A stretch of DNA of 64,000 nucleotides from Halomonas sp. 25-S5. Lineage in GTDB: Bacteria; Pseudomonadota; Gammaproteobacteria; Pseudomonadales; Halomonadaceae. The notes beneath the pieces are model-generated. The model did no database searches and had not been told where the DNA came from. It worked only from the letters and a program-made list of their open reading frames with translations. Shown piece after piece: positions 19,591-28,796 of this stretch. Position 1 is the first letter of the stretch. The number at the start of each line of letters is the position of its first letter. Position numbers and translations under genes: made by a program. The DNA is taken from positions 1-64,000 of the forward strand of contig NZ_JARANV010000017.1 in NCBI RefSeq assembly GCF_029889845.1, given 5' to 3'.

Positions 19591-19843
19591 AGCGGCGTAC
19601 CTCCCTCGGGTTAGCCTTCCTCAGGCTGATGACTCGAATCCCCTCCTCGATCGGCGTAATGCACACCACATGGACGCGCTGGCCAATTTTCCCCAATGCG
19701 ACAAACCGCCGTTCGGGGTACTCGAAACGATGATCTTCCGAGAAGAGCGCGCCCTCCCAGTCAAAACGCTCTACCGCGGTGAAGGGTAGGCCGCGCTCCC
19801 GTTCGTTGCGAGCACTCTTGGCGGGATCAAAGTCGATGATCAT
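19568..19843 (-). CDS. brnT: BrnT-family ribonuclease toxin, second copy
   Basis: This 91-residue DUF497 protein has DFDPAKSARNERERGLPFTAVERFDW near the start and GIRVISLRKANPREVRRYE at the end, both BrnT hallmarks. ATG 19843 (MIIDFDPAKS) is chosen; upstream codons run into the promoter. It is only distantly similar to the BrnT at 12357-12623, so the two modules are not a recent duplication. As in that module, no ribosome site precedes the ATG. Confidence 0.9.
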   Translation of the reverse strand: MIIDFDPAKSARNERERGLPFTAVERFDWEGALFSEDHRFEYPERRFVALGKIGQRVHVVCITPIEEGIRVISLRKANPREVRRYENATHG

Positions 19844-19851
19844 GGTTTTTA

Positions 19852-19880
19852 TTGTATAGACAAAAAGAGAAGATGGAAAG
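19852..19880 (-). promoter_or_regulatory. Promoter and palindrome before the second brnTA pair
   Basis: The minus strand reads TTTCCA, 15 bases, TATACA, then 9 bases to the ATG. The -10 lies within the imperfect palindrome TTGTCTATACAA, a plausible BrnA operator. The architecture equals that of the first brnTA pair. Operator function is inferred from family autoregulation. Confidence 0.5.
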
Positions 19881-20009
19881 TTCGGGTACACCCGTTAGCC
19901 CCCATCATCATAGAGCAAGGAGAGTATAGGGAGAGGGCTGACGTTTCAGGCGCTTGCAGTATCTGAGCGGACGTGAAGAGCCTGAAAGTGCTGAGGGAGG
20001 TTGCCATTC

Positions 20010-20126
20010 CAGACGCCGCAGGCGGCGCCATCGCTGCGCGATGGATCGCGCTGCAAGCAGTGCTCCCACAGCTCAAGCGCCCATTGTTGCCGGAATGCCA
20101 GACCGAGCGCTTCTACAATAGCTGCG
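20010..20126. repeat. REP-like element before ispH
   Basis: The segment holds the 31-base core shared with 19132-19162, continuing GCAAGCAGTGCTCCCACAG. This resembles the Pseudomonas-type REP pattern of GTGGGAGC with a nearby GC-rich palindrome. A second motif, GACCGAGCGCTTCTACA (20101-20117), recurs with one change at 21228-21244. The remainder of 19881-20009 shows nothing recognisable. Confidence 0.6.
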
Positions 20127-21110
20127 CTACTCGCTGGCGATCACGCGCTCGCGAAGCTCGCGGGGCATGGAGAAGGTGATGGTCTCCTCGCGGCCGGCGA
20201 GTTCCTCGGGGGCCGTGGCCCCCAGGGCCTGCAGCCGATCGATCACGCCCTTGACCAGCACCTCGGGGGCGCTGGCGCCGGCGGTGACGCCGATCACCCC
20301 GACCCCGTCGAGCCACGCCGGGTCGACCTGCTCGGCGCTGTCGACCAGGTAGGCCGGGGTGCCGACCCGCTCGGAGAGCTCGCGCAGGCGGTTGGAGTTG
20401 GAGCTGTTGGGGCTGCCCACCACCAGCACCAGGTCGGCGCCGTCCGCCAGCTCGCGCACGGCGTCCTGGCGGTTCTGGGTGGCATAGCAGATGTCGTCCT
20501 TGCGCGGCCCCTGGATCTCGGGGAACTTCGCGCGCAGGGCATCGATCACCCGGGCGGTATCGTCCATGGAAAGCGTGGTCTGGGTGACGAAGGCGAGCTT
20601 GCTCGGGTCCTTGACCTCGAGCCTGGCCACATCCTGCTCGTCCTCGACCAGGTAGATCTGCCCGCCATGGGCGGTGTCGTAGCGCCCCATGGTGCCCTCC
20701 ACCTCGGGGTGGCCTTCGTGGCCGATCAGGATGCACTCCTGGCCGCGGCGGGCGTAGCGCAGCACCTCGAGGTGCACCTTGGTGACCAGCGGGCAGGTGG
20801 CGTCGAACACCTTGAGGCCCCGGCGCTCGGCTTCCTCCTGCACGGTGCGGGAGACCCCGTGGGCCGAGAAGATCACGATGACGTCGTCGGGCACCTCATG
20901 AAGCTCCTCGACGAACACCGCCCCCCGCTCGCGCAGGCTGTCGACCACGAAGCGGTTGTGGACCACCTCGTGGCGCACGTAGATCGGCGGGCCGAACGCG
21001 TCCAGGGCGCCGTTGACGATCTCGATGGCGCGGTCGACACCGGCACAGAAGCCGCGGGGGTTGGCCAGCTTGATCTGCATGGGTTCGGTCTGAAGGGTGT
21101 CAGGTTGCAT
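20127..21110 (-). CDS. ispH: 4-Hydroxy-3-methylbut-2-enyl diphosphate reductase
   Basis: IspH is the last enzyme of the MEP isoprenoid pathway, a [4Fe-4S] protein that yields IPP and DMAPP. The three cluster cysteines lie in [21 protein letters not shown] and [23 protein letters not shown] and [11 protein letters not shown] are the other family motifs. GTG/ATG choices vary: ATG 21110 has CAAGG 6 bases upstream and gives 327 residues, while ATG 21080 ([10 protein letters not shown]) gives the common 317-residue form but lacks a ribosome site. It lies in the fkpB-lspA-ileS neighbourhood as in E. coli, but separated from fkpB by REP-like DNA. Confidence 0.95.
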   Translation of the reverse strand: MQPDTLQTEPMQIKLANPRGFCAGVDRAIEIVNGALDAFGPPIYVRHEVVHNRFVVDSLRERGAVFVEELHEVPDDVIVIFSAHGVSRTVQEEAERRGLKVFDATCPLVTKVHLEVLRYARRGQECILIGHEGHPEVEGTMGRYDTAHGGQIYLVEDEQDVARLEVKDPSKLAFVTQTTLSMDDTARVIDALRAKFPEIQGPRKDDICYATQNRQDAVRELADGADLVLVVGSPNSSNSNRLRELSERVGTPAYLVDSAEQVDPAWLDGVGVIGVTAGASAPEVLVKGVIDRLQALGATAPEELAGREETITFSMPRELRERVIASE

Positions 21111-21168
21111 GGGGGCCTTGCCTTGATGCCACAGCATCGTTGCATTGGGTAAATCGAGAAACACCGCT

Positions 21169-21299
21169 ATCGCGCTGCAAGCAGCGCTCCCACAGGTGCG
21201 TCCATCACGCTGCAAGCCTGATCGCCAGACCGAGCGCTCCTACACAGAACCTCGGTAATCCGCCAGTCACTGTAGGAGCCTTGCTTGCAAAGCGATGGG
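21169..21299. repeat. REP-like elements between ispH and fkpB
   Basis: Segment 21169-21196 (CGCGCTGCAAGCAGCGCTCCCACAGG pattern) and the inverted segment 21271-21299 (TGTAGGAGCC...GCGATGGG pattern) have the look of paired, oppositely oriented REP units of the Pseudomonas type. The repeat GACCGAGCGCTCCTACA (21228-21244) lies between them. They interrupt a gene pair (fkpB-ispH) that is usually contiguous. Confidence 0.65.
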
Positions 21300-21301
21300 G
21301 G

Positions 21302-21763
21302 TCAGTGGGTGGTAGCGGGCTTCACGTCCAGCACTTCCACCTCGAAGGTCAGGGTACGCCCCGCCAGCGGGTGGTTGAAGTCCACTTCCACCTGCTCGCC
21401 CTCGATGTGCCTGATCACCCCGGGCAGCTCGCCGCCGGCGGCATCGGCGAAGGACATCACCATGCCCACCTCCGGCTCGTCGCTCTCGAAGTCGTCGCGC
21501 TTGAGCAGCTGGATGTTCTGGGGATTGTGCTGGCCGAAGGCGTGCTCGGGGGTGATCTCGAAGCTGCCGGTGTCGCCGCTCGCCAGCCCCTTGAGGGGAT
21601 GCTCGAAGCCCGGGGGCAGGTTGCCATCCCCCACCTGGAAGGTGGCGGGTGCCTTGTCCCGGGTGGAATCCACCACGGTGCCGTCTTCCAGGCTGAGGGT
21701 GAAGTGCAGGGTCACTTCCATGCCTTCGTCGATGCGAAGGTCCTGGGATTCCTGGTTGCTCAT
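21302..21763 (-). CDS. fkpB: FKBP-type peptidyl-prolyl cis-trans isomerase
   Basis: This SlyD/SlpA-type FKBP of 153 residues carries VTLHFTLSLEDGTVVDSTR at the N-terminus, an insert-in-flap domain (EHAFGQHNPQNIQLLKRDDF) and the C-terminal FNHPLAGRTLTFEVEVLDV. The order ileS-lspA-fkpB-ispH is conserved in gammaproteobacteria, and fkpB follows lspA by 75 bases. It is presumably a cytoplasmic folding helper. The long His-rich tail of SlyD is absent, which supports FkpB over SlyD. Confidence 0.94.
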   Translation of the reverse strand: MSNQESQDLRIDEGMEVTLHFTLSLEDGTVVDSTRDKAPATFQVGDGNLPPGFEHPLKGLASGDTGSFEITPEHAFGQHNPQNIQLLKRDDFESDEPEVGMVMSFADAAGGELPGVIRHIEGEQVEVDFNHPLAGRTLTFEVEVLDVKPATTH

Positions 21764-21838
21764 GGCGTGTCTCTCGAAGCGTGCATGAAGGTCGCGAAGG
21801 GTGTGGCGGCTTGGACGGCCAGGCGGCGAGCGGGTTCC

Positions 21839-22393
21839 TCAACCACGCCGGCGAGCCCGGCGCCGCTCGGCGAACAGCGACTCCCAGATCAGGCCGATGG
21901 CCCCCAGGGTGATGCCGATGTCCGCCACGTTGAAGGCCGGGTAGTACCAGCCGGCCACATGGAAGGAGAGGAAGTCCACCACGTAGCCGTGCACCAGCCG
22001 GTCGTAGAGGTTGCCGAGCGCCCCACCGATGATCAGCGCCAGCGACACGCCCAGCAGCGTCTCGTCGCGTTTGAGGCGGCGCATCCACACCGTCAGGCCG
22101 ATGCTCGCCCCCACCGCGATGGCGGCGAAGAGCCAGCGCTGCCAGCCGGGATGGCCGGCCAGGAAGCTGAAGGCCGCGCCGGTGTTGTGCAGCAGCGTGA
22201 GATCGAAGAACGGCAGCACCGCCACCGGCCGGGCGTAGTCGAGCAGCCCGCCGGCCAGGTACTTGGTGGCCAGGTCCAGCACGACCACCGCCAGCGCCAG
22301 CCACAGCCAGCGCAGGGGTCTGCGCATGGGCGGCACCGCGATGGCGCCGCCTGCATCCGCCTGCTTGCTGGATGACGCTTGGCGATCAGGCAT
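21839..22393 (-). CDS. lspA: Lipoprotein signal peptidase (signal peptidase II)
   Basis: LspA is an inner-membrane aspartyl protease that removes lipoprotein signal peptides. It has four membrane helices. The catalytic Asp residues lie in [11 protein letters not shown] and [12 protein letters not shown], and [11 protein letters not shown] is the conserved N-terminal box. ATG 22393 overlaps the end of ileS by 8 bases. The N-terminus before the first helix (about 22 residues, [15 protein letters not shown]) is longer than usual, and an internal ATG at MRRPLRWLW is an alternative start. Confidence 0.95.
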   Translation of the reverse strand: MPDRQASSSKQADAGGAIAVPPMRRPLRWLWLALAVVVLDLATKYLAGGLLDYARPVAVLPFFDLTLLHNTGAAFSFLAGHPGWQRWLFAAIAVGASIGLTVWMRRLKRDETLLGVSLALIIGGALGNLYDRLVHGYVVDFLSFHVAGWYYPAFNVADIGITLGAIGLIWESLFAERRRARRRG

Positions 22394-25220
22394 AGTGACG
22401 CGTCTCTCCTGGGCCATCCGGCAGGTTGCCGATGCAGCGCCCGCACAGGTCGGGATGGTCCACATGCTGACCGACGTCCTCGCGGTGGTGCCAGCAGCGC
22501 TCGCACTTCTGGTTGGGGCTCTCGGCCACGGCCACCTTCAGCCCTTCGAGCTCGGTGGCCTCGGCCTCCTTGGCCTCGCCGAGCGGCGCCAGGCGCACCT
22601 CGCTGGTGAGCATCACGAAGCGCAGCTCGTCGCCCAGCTTGGCGAGCGTGGCCTGCAGGACGTCATCCACGTAGAGGGTGACCTCGGCGGCCAGGCTGCC
22701 CTTGATGGCCTTGGCGTTGCGGGCGTCCTCCAGGCACTTGTTGACCGCCTGCTTGACCTCAAGCACCTGCTCCCAGAAGTCGCGGCCCATGGCGGCGTCA
22801 TCGGCGAGCGTCTCGAGCCCCGTGGTGTACTCGGCCAGCAGCACGCTGTCGCCACGCTCACCGGGGATGTTCTCGAAGATCTCCTCGGCGGTGAACGAGA
22901 GGATCGGCGCCACCCAGCGGGCAAGCGCCTCGACCACCTGATAGAGCGCGGTCTGGGCGCTGCGGCGCGCCACGGAGTCGGCCTGGGTGGTGTACTGGCG
23001 ATCCTTGATCACGTCCAGGTAGAAGCCGCCGAGCTCCCGGGCACAGAAGCCGTGCACCTGCTGGTAGACGTCGAGGAAGCGGTACTCTTCATAGGCCGTC
23101 TCGATGCGCGCCTGCAGCTGGGCGGCGCGGTCGACCACCCACTGGTCCAGGGCCAGCATGTCATCGAAGGCCACTTGGTCGCGGTTCGGGTCGAAGCCAC
23201 TCAGGTTGGCGAGCAGGAAGCGCGAGGTGTTGCGGATGCGCCGGTAGACATCGGCGGTGCGCTTGAGGATCTCGTCGGAGACGGCCATCTCGCCGCCGTA
23301 GTCGGTGGAGGCCACCCACAGGCGCAGGATGTCGGCGCCGAGCTTGTCCATCACCTCCTGAGGTGCCACCACGTTGCCTACCGACTTGGACATCTTGTGG
23401 CCCTGGGCATCCACGGTGAAGCCATGAGTCAGCAGGCCGCGGTACGGCGGGTGGCCGTCGATGGCGCAGCCGGTGAGCAGCGAGGAGTGGAACCAGCCGC
23501 GGTGCTGGTCGGAGCCCTCCAGGTACAGATCGGCGACCGGCCCCTGCTCGTGGCCGTGGGGGTGCGAGCCGCGCAGCACGTGGCGATGGGTGGTGCCGGA
23601 GTCGAACCAGACGTCCAGGGTATCGGTGACCTTCTCATAGTCGGCGGCCTCCTCGCCCAGCAGCTCGGCGGGGTCGAGGCGGAACCAGGCGTCGATGCCC
23701 TCGGCCTCGACGCGCTGGGCGGCCTCTTCCATCAGCTCGAGGGTGCGCGGGTGAAGCTCGCCGGTGGCCTTGTGCAGGAAGAAGGGGATCGGCACGCCCC
23801 AGTTGCGCTGGCGGGAGATACACCAGTCGGGGCGGTTGGCGATCATGCTGTGCAGGCGCGCCTGGCCCCAGGCCGGGGTGAAGGTGGTCGCCTCGATGCC
23901 CTTCAAGGCCCGCTCACGCAGGGTCTTGCCATGACGGCCCTGCACGTCCATGCCCACGAACCACTGGGCGGTGGCGCGGTAGATCACCGGGCTCTTGTGG
24001 CGCCAGCAGTGCATGTAGCTGTGGGTGATGGTCTGGTGAGCCAACAGCGCGCCCACCTCGTCGAGCTTGGCGACGATCTGCAGGTTGGCCTTCCAGATCA
24101 TCTGGCCGCCGAAGAACGGCAGATCATCGACATAGACGCCGTTGCCCTGCACCGGGCTCTCGATCTCGTCGAAGGTCATGCCGTGGGCGCGGCAGGTCAC
24201 GAAGTCATCGACGCCATAGGCCGGGGCCGAGTGGACGATGCCGGTGCTGCCGACCTCGACCTCGACGTAGTCGGCCAGGTACACCGGCGACAGGCGATCG
24301 TAGAAGGGGTGGCGAAAGCGCACGCCGTCCAGTCGCTCGCCGGTGGCGGTGGCGATGATCTCGCCCTCCAGCCCGAAGCGTTCCAGGCAGCTCTCTACCA
24401 ATTCCTCGGCCAGCACCAGCAGCCGTTCACCCACATCCACCAGGGCATAGGTGAACTCGGGGTGCACGTTGAGCGCCTGATTGGCGGGAATGGTCCAGGG
24501 GGTGGTGGTCCAGATCACCGCGGCGGCCGGCTTGGCAAGCGCCTCGAGGCCGAAGGCTGCGGCCAGGCGGTCGGCGTCCGCCACCGGGAAGGCCACGTCG
24601 ATGGCATCGGACTTCTTGTCGGCGTACTCCACCTCGGCCTCGGCCAGCGCCGATCCGCAGTCGAAGCACCAGTTGACGGGCTTCAGGCCCTTGAACACAT
24701 AACCGGTTTTGACCATGTCGGCGAGCGCGCGGATCTCGCCGGCCTCGTTGGCGTAGTCCATGGAGCGATAGGGATTATCCCAGTCGCCGATCACCCCCAG
24801 GCGCACGAAGTCGGCGAGCTGGCCCTGGATCTGCTCGGCGGCGTACTCGCGGCACAGCGCGCGGGCACGCTCCGGCTCGAGGTGCTTGCCATGGGTGGTC
24901 TCCACCTTGTGCTCGATGGGCAGGCCGTGGCAGTCCCAACCGGGCACGTAGGGGGCATCGAAGCCGGCCAGGTTCTTCGACTTGACGATGATGTCCTTGA
25001 GGATCTTGTTGACGGCGTGACCGATGTGGATGCTGCCGTTGGCGTAGGGGGGGCCGTCGTGCAGCACGAAGAGCTCCCTGCCCCGGCGCTCCTCGCGCAG
25101 GCGGTGGTACAGATTCATCGCCTTCCATTGCGCCACCCGGGCGGGCTCCTTCTTGGGCAGCATGCCGCGCATGGGGAAATCGGTTTCTGGCAGGTTCAGC
25201 GTGTGCTTGTAGTCGCTCAT
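22386..25220 (-). CDS. ileS: Isoleucyl-tRNA synthetase
   Basis: This class I synthetase charges tRNA-Ile and edits mischarged valine. The 944-residue protein has [11 protein letters not shown] (HIGH motif, about 58-68), a CP1 editing domain ([17 protein letters not shown] type motif near 230), HKMSKSVGN (about 605), an anticodon-binding helical domain and a C-terminal zinc site (CERCW...CGRC). ATG 25220 ([19 protein letters not shown]) matches the family start. It lies 10 bases after ribF and overlaps lspA, an operon conserved in E. coli. Confidence 0.97.
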   Translation of the reverse strand: MSDYKHTLNLPETDFPMRGMLPKKEPARVAQWKAMNLYHRLREERRGRELFVLHDGPPYANGSIHIGHAVNKILKDIIVKSKNLAGFDAPYVPGWDCHGLPIEHKVETTHGKHLEPERARALCREYAAEQIQGQLADFVRLGVIGDWDNPYRSMDYANEAGEIRALADMVKTGYVFKGLKPVNWCFDCGSALAEAEVEYADKKSDAIDVAFPVADADRLAAAFGLEALAKPAAAVIWTTTPWTIPANQALNVHPEFTYALVDVGERLLVLAEELVESCLERFGLEGEIIATATGERLDGVRFRHPFYDRLSPVYLADYVEVEVGSTGIVHSAPAYGVDDFVTCRAHGMTFDEIESPVQGNGVYVDDLPFFGGQMIWKANLQIVAKLDEVGALLAHQTITHSYMHCWRHKSPVIYRATAQWFVGMDVQGRHGKTLRERALKGIEATTFTPAWGQARLHSMIANRPDWCISRQRNWGVPIPFFLHKATGELHPRTLELMEEAAQRVEAEGIDAWFRLDPAELLGEEAADYEKVTDTLDVWFDSGTTHRHVLRGSHPHGHEQGPVADLYLEGSDQHRGWFHSSLLTGCAIDGHPPYRGLLTHGFTVDAQGHKMSKSVGNVVAPQEVMDKLGADILRLWVASTDYGGEMAVSDEILKRTADVYRRIRNTSRFLLANLSGFDPNRDQVAFDDMLALDQWVVDRAAQLQARIETAYEEYRFLDVYQQVHGFCARELGGFYLDVIKDRQYTTQADSVARRSAQTALYQVVEALARWVAPILSFTAEEIFENIPGERGDSVLLAEYTTGLETLADDAAMGRDFWEQVLEVKQAVNKCLEDARNAKAIKGSLAAEVTLYVDDVLQATLAKLGDELRFVMLTSEVRLAPLGEAKEAEATELEGLKVAVAESPNQKCERCWHHREDVGQHVDHPDLCGRCIGNLPDGPGETRHYA

Positions 25221-25230
25221 ATCCTGGGGA

Positions 25231-26385
25231 TCAGCCGTCGTCGTGGTCAGCGGGCGCACCCGCCGAGGAATCGGAAGTCACGGCCTCGCGCGCCAGCGGC
25301 GCCGATGCCAGAGGAAGAGAAGCGTCGCAGCCGTCGCCCGCCGAATCGGCCGCGACGGAGTGTTCCGCATAACCGGCACCGGCAGCGGGGTGCTGTAGAA
25401 AATCGGCACCGGCAGCGGGGTGCTCTAGAAAACCGGCACCGGCAGCGGGGTGCTGTAGAAAGTAGGCCCGGGCGCGCGCCTGGTCGGCGCTTATCTGGCG
25501 CTTGAGCGCCTGGAAATCGTCGAACTTCACCTCGCCGCGCAGCTTGGCGCAGGGCAGCACCGTCAGGCGCCGGCCGTAGAGGTCGCCGTCGAAGTCGAAG
25601 AGGTGCACCTCGAGCACCGGCCGCTCGCTACCCACCGTGGGGCGCCAGCCGATGTTGGCCACGCCGGGCAGGCAGCGCCCGTCGGGGAGCTCGGCGACCA
25701 CCGCATAGACGCCCTGCAGGGCCAGCGACAGGGCCGGCTGCGGCAGGTTGGCGGTGGGCACGCCGATGGTGCGGCCCAGTTGGCGGTCGGGCACCACCCG
25801 GCCGCCCAGCCGGTAGGGACGGCCCAGCAGGCGCGCCGCGGCGGCGAAGTTGCCGCTGGCCAGCAGGGTACGCACCCGGCTGCTGGAGACCCGCTCGTCG
25901 TCGATGGTGAAGGTGCGAGTGTGCTCGACGCCGAAGCCGCTAGACACCCCCACCTCGGTGAGCAGGTGGAAGTCGCCGCGCCGGTCACAGCCGAAGCGGA
26001 AGTCGTCGCCCACCACCAGGTGGCGCACGCCCAGGCCGTCTACCAGCACCCGCTCGATGAACGCCAGGGCGGTCAGGCTGCGCAGGGCGTCGTTGAAGGG
26101 CAAGCAGAGGATGCGGTCGACCCCGCACTCGCCGAGCAGCGCCACCTTGTCGCGCAGCCGGGTCAGCCGCGGCGGGGCCTGGTCGCCGGCGAAGAACTCC
26201 CGCGGCTGGGGCTCGAAGACCACTACGGTCACCGGCAGCCCGAGCCGGGCGGCCTGCTCGCGGCACTGGTCGAGAATCGCCCGATGCCCGCAGTGCACGC
26301 CATCGAAGTTGCCGATGGTGGCCACGCAGCCGCGATCCTCGTCACGCAGGTTGTGCAGTCCTCGAATCACTCGCATGGGCGTCAT
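25231..26385 (-). CDS. ribF: Bifunctional riboflavin kinase/FAD synthetase with repetitive C-terminal tail
   Basis: RibF phosphorylates riboflavin to FMN and adenylylates FMN to FAD. The N-terminal nucleotidyltransferase domain has [16 protein letters not shown] (the GNFDGVHxGH motif), and the C-terminal kinase domain has [10 protein letters not shown] and [11 protein letters not shown]. The usual length is about 310 residues. This one has 384, with the last 70 made of three copies of a 10-residue unit ([10 protein letters not shown]) and a low-complexity Ala/Ser/Asp tail. ATG 26385 is used; an ATG at 26376 ([10 protein letters not shown]) fits the family equally well. Confidence 0.93.
   Translation of the reverse strand: MTPMRVIRGLHNLRDEDRGCVATIGNFDGVHCGHRAILDQCREQAARLGLPVTVVVFEPQPREFFAGDQAPPRLTRLRDKVALLGECGVDRILCLPFNDALRSLTALAFIERVLVDGLGVRHLVVGDDFRFGCDRRGDFHLLTEVGVSSGFGVEHTRTFTIDDERVSSSRVRTLLASGNFAAAARLLGRPYRLGGRVVPDRQLGRTIGVPTANLPQPALSLALQGVYAVVAELPDGRCLPGVANIGWRPTVGSERPVLEVHLFDFDGDLYGRRLTVLPCAKLRGEVKFDDFQALKRQISADQARARAYFLQHPAAGAGFLEHPAAGADFLQHPAAGAGYAEHSVAADSAGDGCDASLPLASAPLAREAVTSDSSAGAPADHDDG
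25371..25460. repeat. 30-bp in-frame tandem triplication in ribF
   Basis: Three 30-bp units start near 25371, 25401 and 25431 and differ by a few bases (for example CTGTAG versus CTCTAG). They add three 10-residue blocks to the RibF tail. The repeat length keeps the frame, so copy-number change would not break the protein. Confidence 0.92.
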
Positions 26386-26458
26386 CACGCTGGGAAATAA
26401 AGTCCACGATTATAACGGACCGGGAGGCCCTTGACAGCCGGCGCGGCTTGGTCTTTGT

Positions 26459-28060
26459 CTACCCTTTCATTCGAAAATGGCGAAGCCGCACCCCGAAGGC
26501 CGCCAGCCACGCGAAGTAGACCACCACCCCGCCCGTCACCAGCACCGCCAGCCAGCCGGCGCGGGTCCAGACGCTCCACTCGAGCCAGGCCCGCCACTCG
26601 GGGGCCAGCCAGGCCAGCCCCACGCCCATCACCGTGCAGCCGCCGAGCAGCTGCACCGCGTAGCGGCCCCAGCCGGGCTGGAAGACCAGCACGCCCTGCT
26701 TTCTCAGCAGCCAGCCCAGCAGGCCGGCGTTGAGGAAGGCCGAGAGCGCCGTGGCCAGCGCCAGGCCGGCATGGGCCAGGGGCCAGATCAGGATCAGGTT
26801 GAAGACCATGTTGGCGACCATGGCGATGATGCCCACCTTCACCGGCGTGGCGGTGTCCTGGCGGGCGAAGAAGCCCGGTGCCAGCACCTTGATCAGCATG
26901 AAGGCGACTAGTCCGAACGCATACGCCCTGAGGCTCATCGCCGCCATGGCGATGTCGCGCTCGGTCATGGCGCCGTAGTGGAACAGCGCGATCAGCAGCG
27001 GCTCGGCGAGCACCGCCAGGGCCAGGGCCGCGGGCAGGCCGAGCAGCAGCACGGCGCGGATCGCCCAATCGAGCATGGCGGCGAAGTGCTCGCCGGACTG
27101 CTCGGCATGGCGCCGGGAGAGCGCCGGCAGGATCACCGTGCCGATGGCGATGCCGAACACCCCCAGCGGCAGCTCCACCAGGCGGTCCGAGTAGTAGAGC
27201 CAGGAGACGCTGCCCGCCGTCAGCAGCGAGGCCAGCACGGTGTCGAGCAGCAGGTTGATCTGCGACACCGAGACACCGAACAGCGCCGGCGCCATCAGCC
27301 GCAGGATGCGCCGCACGCCGCTGTGGGCAAAGTCGGGCCAGGGCCGCGGCAGCAGCCCCAGCCGCGCCAGGAAGGGAACCTGGAAGGCCAGCTGGGCGCC
27401 ACCGGCGATCAGCACGCCCCAGGCCAGCGCCATGACCGGCTCCTCGAACAGCGGCGTGAGAAGGACCGCCGCACCGATCAGCGAGAGGTTGAGCAGCACC
27501 GGGGTAAAGGCCGGCACGGCGAAGCGGTTCCAGGTGTTGAGCGTGCTGCCGGCGAAGGCCGTGAGCGAGATCAGCAGCAGGTAGGGGAAGGTCAGCCGCA
27601 GCATGTCGGCGGTCAGCGCCAGCTTCTCCGGATCGCGGCCGAAGCCGGGCGCGAAGGCCCATACCAGCCAGGGCGAGGCCAGCATGGCCAGCGCGGTGAT
27701 CAGCGCCAGCACCGCCGTGAGGCTGCCGGCCACCGCATCGAGCAGTTCCTTCACCTCGCGCTTGCTGCCGCGCGTGGCATATTCCGAGAGCACCGGCACG
27801 AAGGCCTGGTTGAAGGCCCCCTCGGCGAACAGGCGGCGCAGAAAGTTGGGAATCTTGAAAGCGACGAAGAAGGCGTCCGCCCCGTCGCCGGCGCCGAACA
27901 GGGTGGCGATCACCACGTCGCGCGCCAGCCCCATCACCCGCGAGAGCAGGGTCATCACGCTGACCACCAGGCCGGAGCGCATCAGGCCGCCCGCCTTGGG
28001 CGCCACCGCCTTGTCATTCTCGTCCAACGGGTCCTGTGGCGACTGCTCGCGATCCGTCAC
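26459..28060 (-). CDS. murJ: Lipid II flippase MurJ
   Basis: This MviN/MurJ-type MOP-superfamily transporter with about 14 membrane helices moves undecaprenyl-PP-linked peptidoglycan precursor to the periplasm. The 533-residue protein has VVSVMTLLSRVMGLARDVVIATLFGAG and FFVAFKIPNFLRRLFAEGAFNQAFVPVLSEY, both diagnostic. An extra hydrophilic N-terminus of about 25 residues precedes the first helix. It lies upstream of ribF, as in Pseudomonas and relatives, with rpsT divergent from neither but just behind it in the same direction. Confidence 0.96.
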   Translation of the reverse strand: MTDREQSPQDPLDENDKAVAPKAGGLMRSGLVVSVMTLLSRVMGLARDVVIATLFGAGDGADAFFVAFKIPNFLRRLFAEGAFNQAFVPVLSEYATRGSKREVKELLDAVAGSLTAVLALITALAMLASPWLVWAFAPGFGRDPEKLALTADMLRLTFPYLLLISLTAFAGSTLNTWNRFAVPAFTPVLLNLSLIGAAVLLTPLFEEPVMALAWGVLIAGGAQLAFQVPFLARLGLLPRPWPDFAHSGVRRILRLMAPALFGVSVSQINLLLDTVLASLLTAGSVSWLYYSDRLVELPLGVFGIAIGTVILPALSRRHAEQSGEHFAAMLDWAIRAVLLLGLPAALALAVLAEPLLIALFHYGAMTERDIAMAAMSLRAYAFGLVAFMLIKVLAPGFFARQDTATPVKVGIIAMVANMVFNLILIWPLAHAGLALATALSAFLNAGLLGWLLRKQGVLVFQPGWGRYAVQLLGGCTVMGVGLAWLAPEWRAWLEWSVWTRAGWLAVLVTGGVVVYFAWLAAFGVRLRHFRMKG

Positions 28061-28084
28061 GTCTACCTCCTCACCTGAGCCGTG

Positions 28085-28235
28085 CCCCGTGGGAGCGACG
28101 GTTCGGCGCTCCGACTTCAGATCGCGAAGGGGGTCGAACGCCTCCCCGGCGGCTCAGGCAACACCGCCGGGCGCCTGCCGGCGCCATTCGTCGAAGCGTC
28201 GAACCGGCAATGAATTGCGCTCCCACAGGAGAGTG
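28085..28235. repeat. REP-like elements between rpsT and murJ
   Basis: GTGGGAGCGACGGTTCGG continuing into GCGCTCC (28089-28111), and an inverted GCGCTCCCACAGG (28217-28229), flank a GC-rich palindromic stretch. The pair is in opposite orientation, like the element at 21169-21299. The murJ promoter must also be here but is not evident. Confidence 0.55.
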
Positions 28236-28252
28236 CCGGGATCTTAACGAAT

Positions 28253-28278
28253 AAAAAACCGGCCGAAGCCGGTTTTTC
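28253..28278 (-). terminator. Intrinsic terminator after rpsT
   Basis: A 6-bp GC stem (ACCGGC/GCCGGT, CGAA/TTCG tetraloop) is flanked by A- and T-runs, so it can act in both directions. On the minus strand it follows rpsT by about 45 bases and ends in TTTTTTATT. Confidence 0.88.
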
Positions 28279-28324
28279 ATCGGTACGCCCGCACGCGGCG
28301 GGCACCCTGAGGCGTCCGGCGTGC

Positions 28325-28591
28325 TTACGCGGCCAGCGCCTTGATACGCTTGTTCAGGCGGCTCTTCAGGCGCGCGGCCTTCCTCTTGGAGAGCACGTCC
28401 TTGTCGGCAATGCGGTCGATGACCGGCTGCGCCTGCTTGAAAGCGTCCATCGCCTGGGCGTGGTCACCGCCATGGATGGCATGGATGACACGCTTGATGT
28501 AGGTACGGACCATGCTGCGCTGGCTCGCCTTCAGGACACGACGGCCTTCTGCCTGACGGGCACGCTTACGGGCTTGCTTACTGTTCGCCAC
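28325..28591 (-). CDS. rpsT: 30S ribosomal protein S20
   Basis: This small basic primary 16S rRNA-binding protein has 88 residues: ANSKQARKRARQAEGRR at the start and the Ala-rich AARLKSRLNKRIKALAA end. It starts at GTG (28591) with AAGGAG 7 bases upstream. E. coli rpsT also uses a non-ATG start (TTG), which there is part of translational autoregulation, so the start codon may matter here too. It is monocistronic, bounded by terminators. Confidence 0.96.
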   Translation of the reverse strand: MANSKQARKRARQAEGRRVLKASQRSMVRTYIKRVIHAIHGGDHAQAMDAFKQAQPVIDRIADKDVLSKRKAARLKSRLNKRIKALAA

Positions 28592-28666
28592 TGACTGTCT
28601 CCTTGGAGAAAGTTGTGGTCGCCATCTGCGGGCGACACTTGATAACTGTATGATCCAACAGGGAAA

Positions 28667-28702
28667 TAAAAAATCCCCGCCGGCCTGGCCATGTTGCCGG
28701 CT
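28667..28702 (-). terminator. Terminator after proB
   Basis: On the minus strand GCCGGC, an 11-base loop and GCCGGC are followed by GGGGATTTTTTAT. It lies about 95 bases downstream of the proB stop and just before the rpsT promoter region. Confidence 0.7.
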
Positions 28703-28796
28703 GCGCCATTGAACGCAGTCGCTTAGGGGCCGTGTCTGAGAGGATGGCGTATCCTATCATGCCAGCCCCGTGCTTGCCATCGTTCCTGCGAGAGCG

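Noticed and set aside
22263..25505. Plus-strand open frame of 1080 codons opposite ileS and lspA
   Set aside because: It is antisense to complete ileS and lspA genes with all motifs; the translation is low-complexity and lacks a domain.
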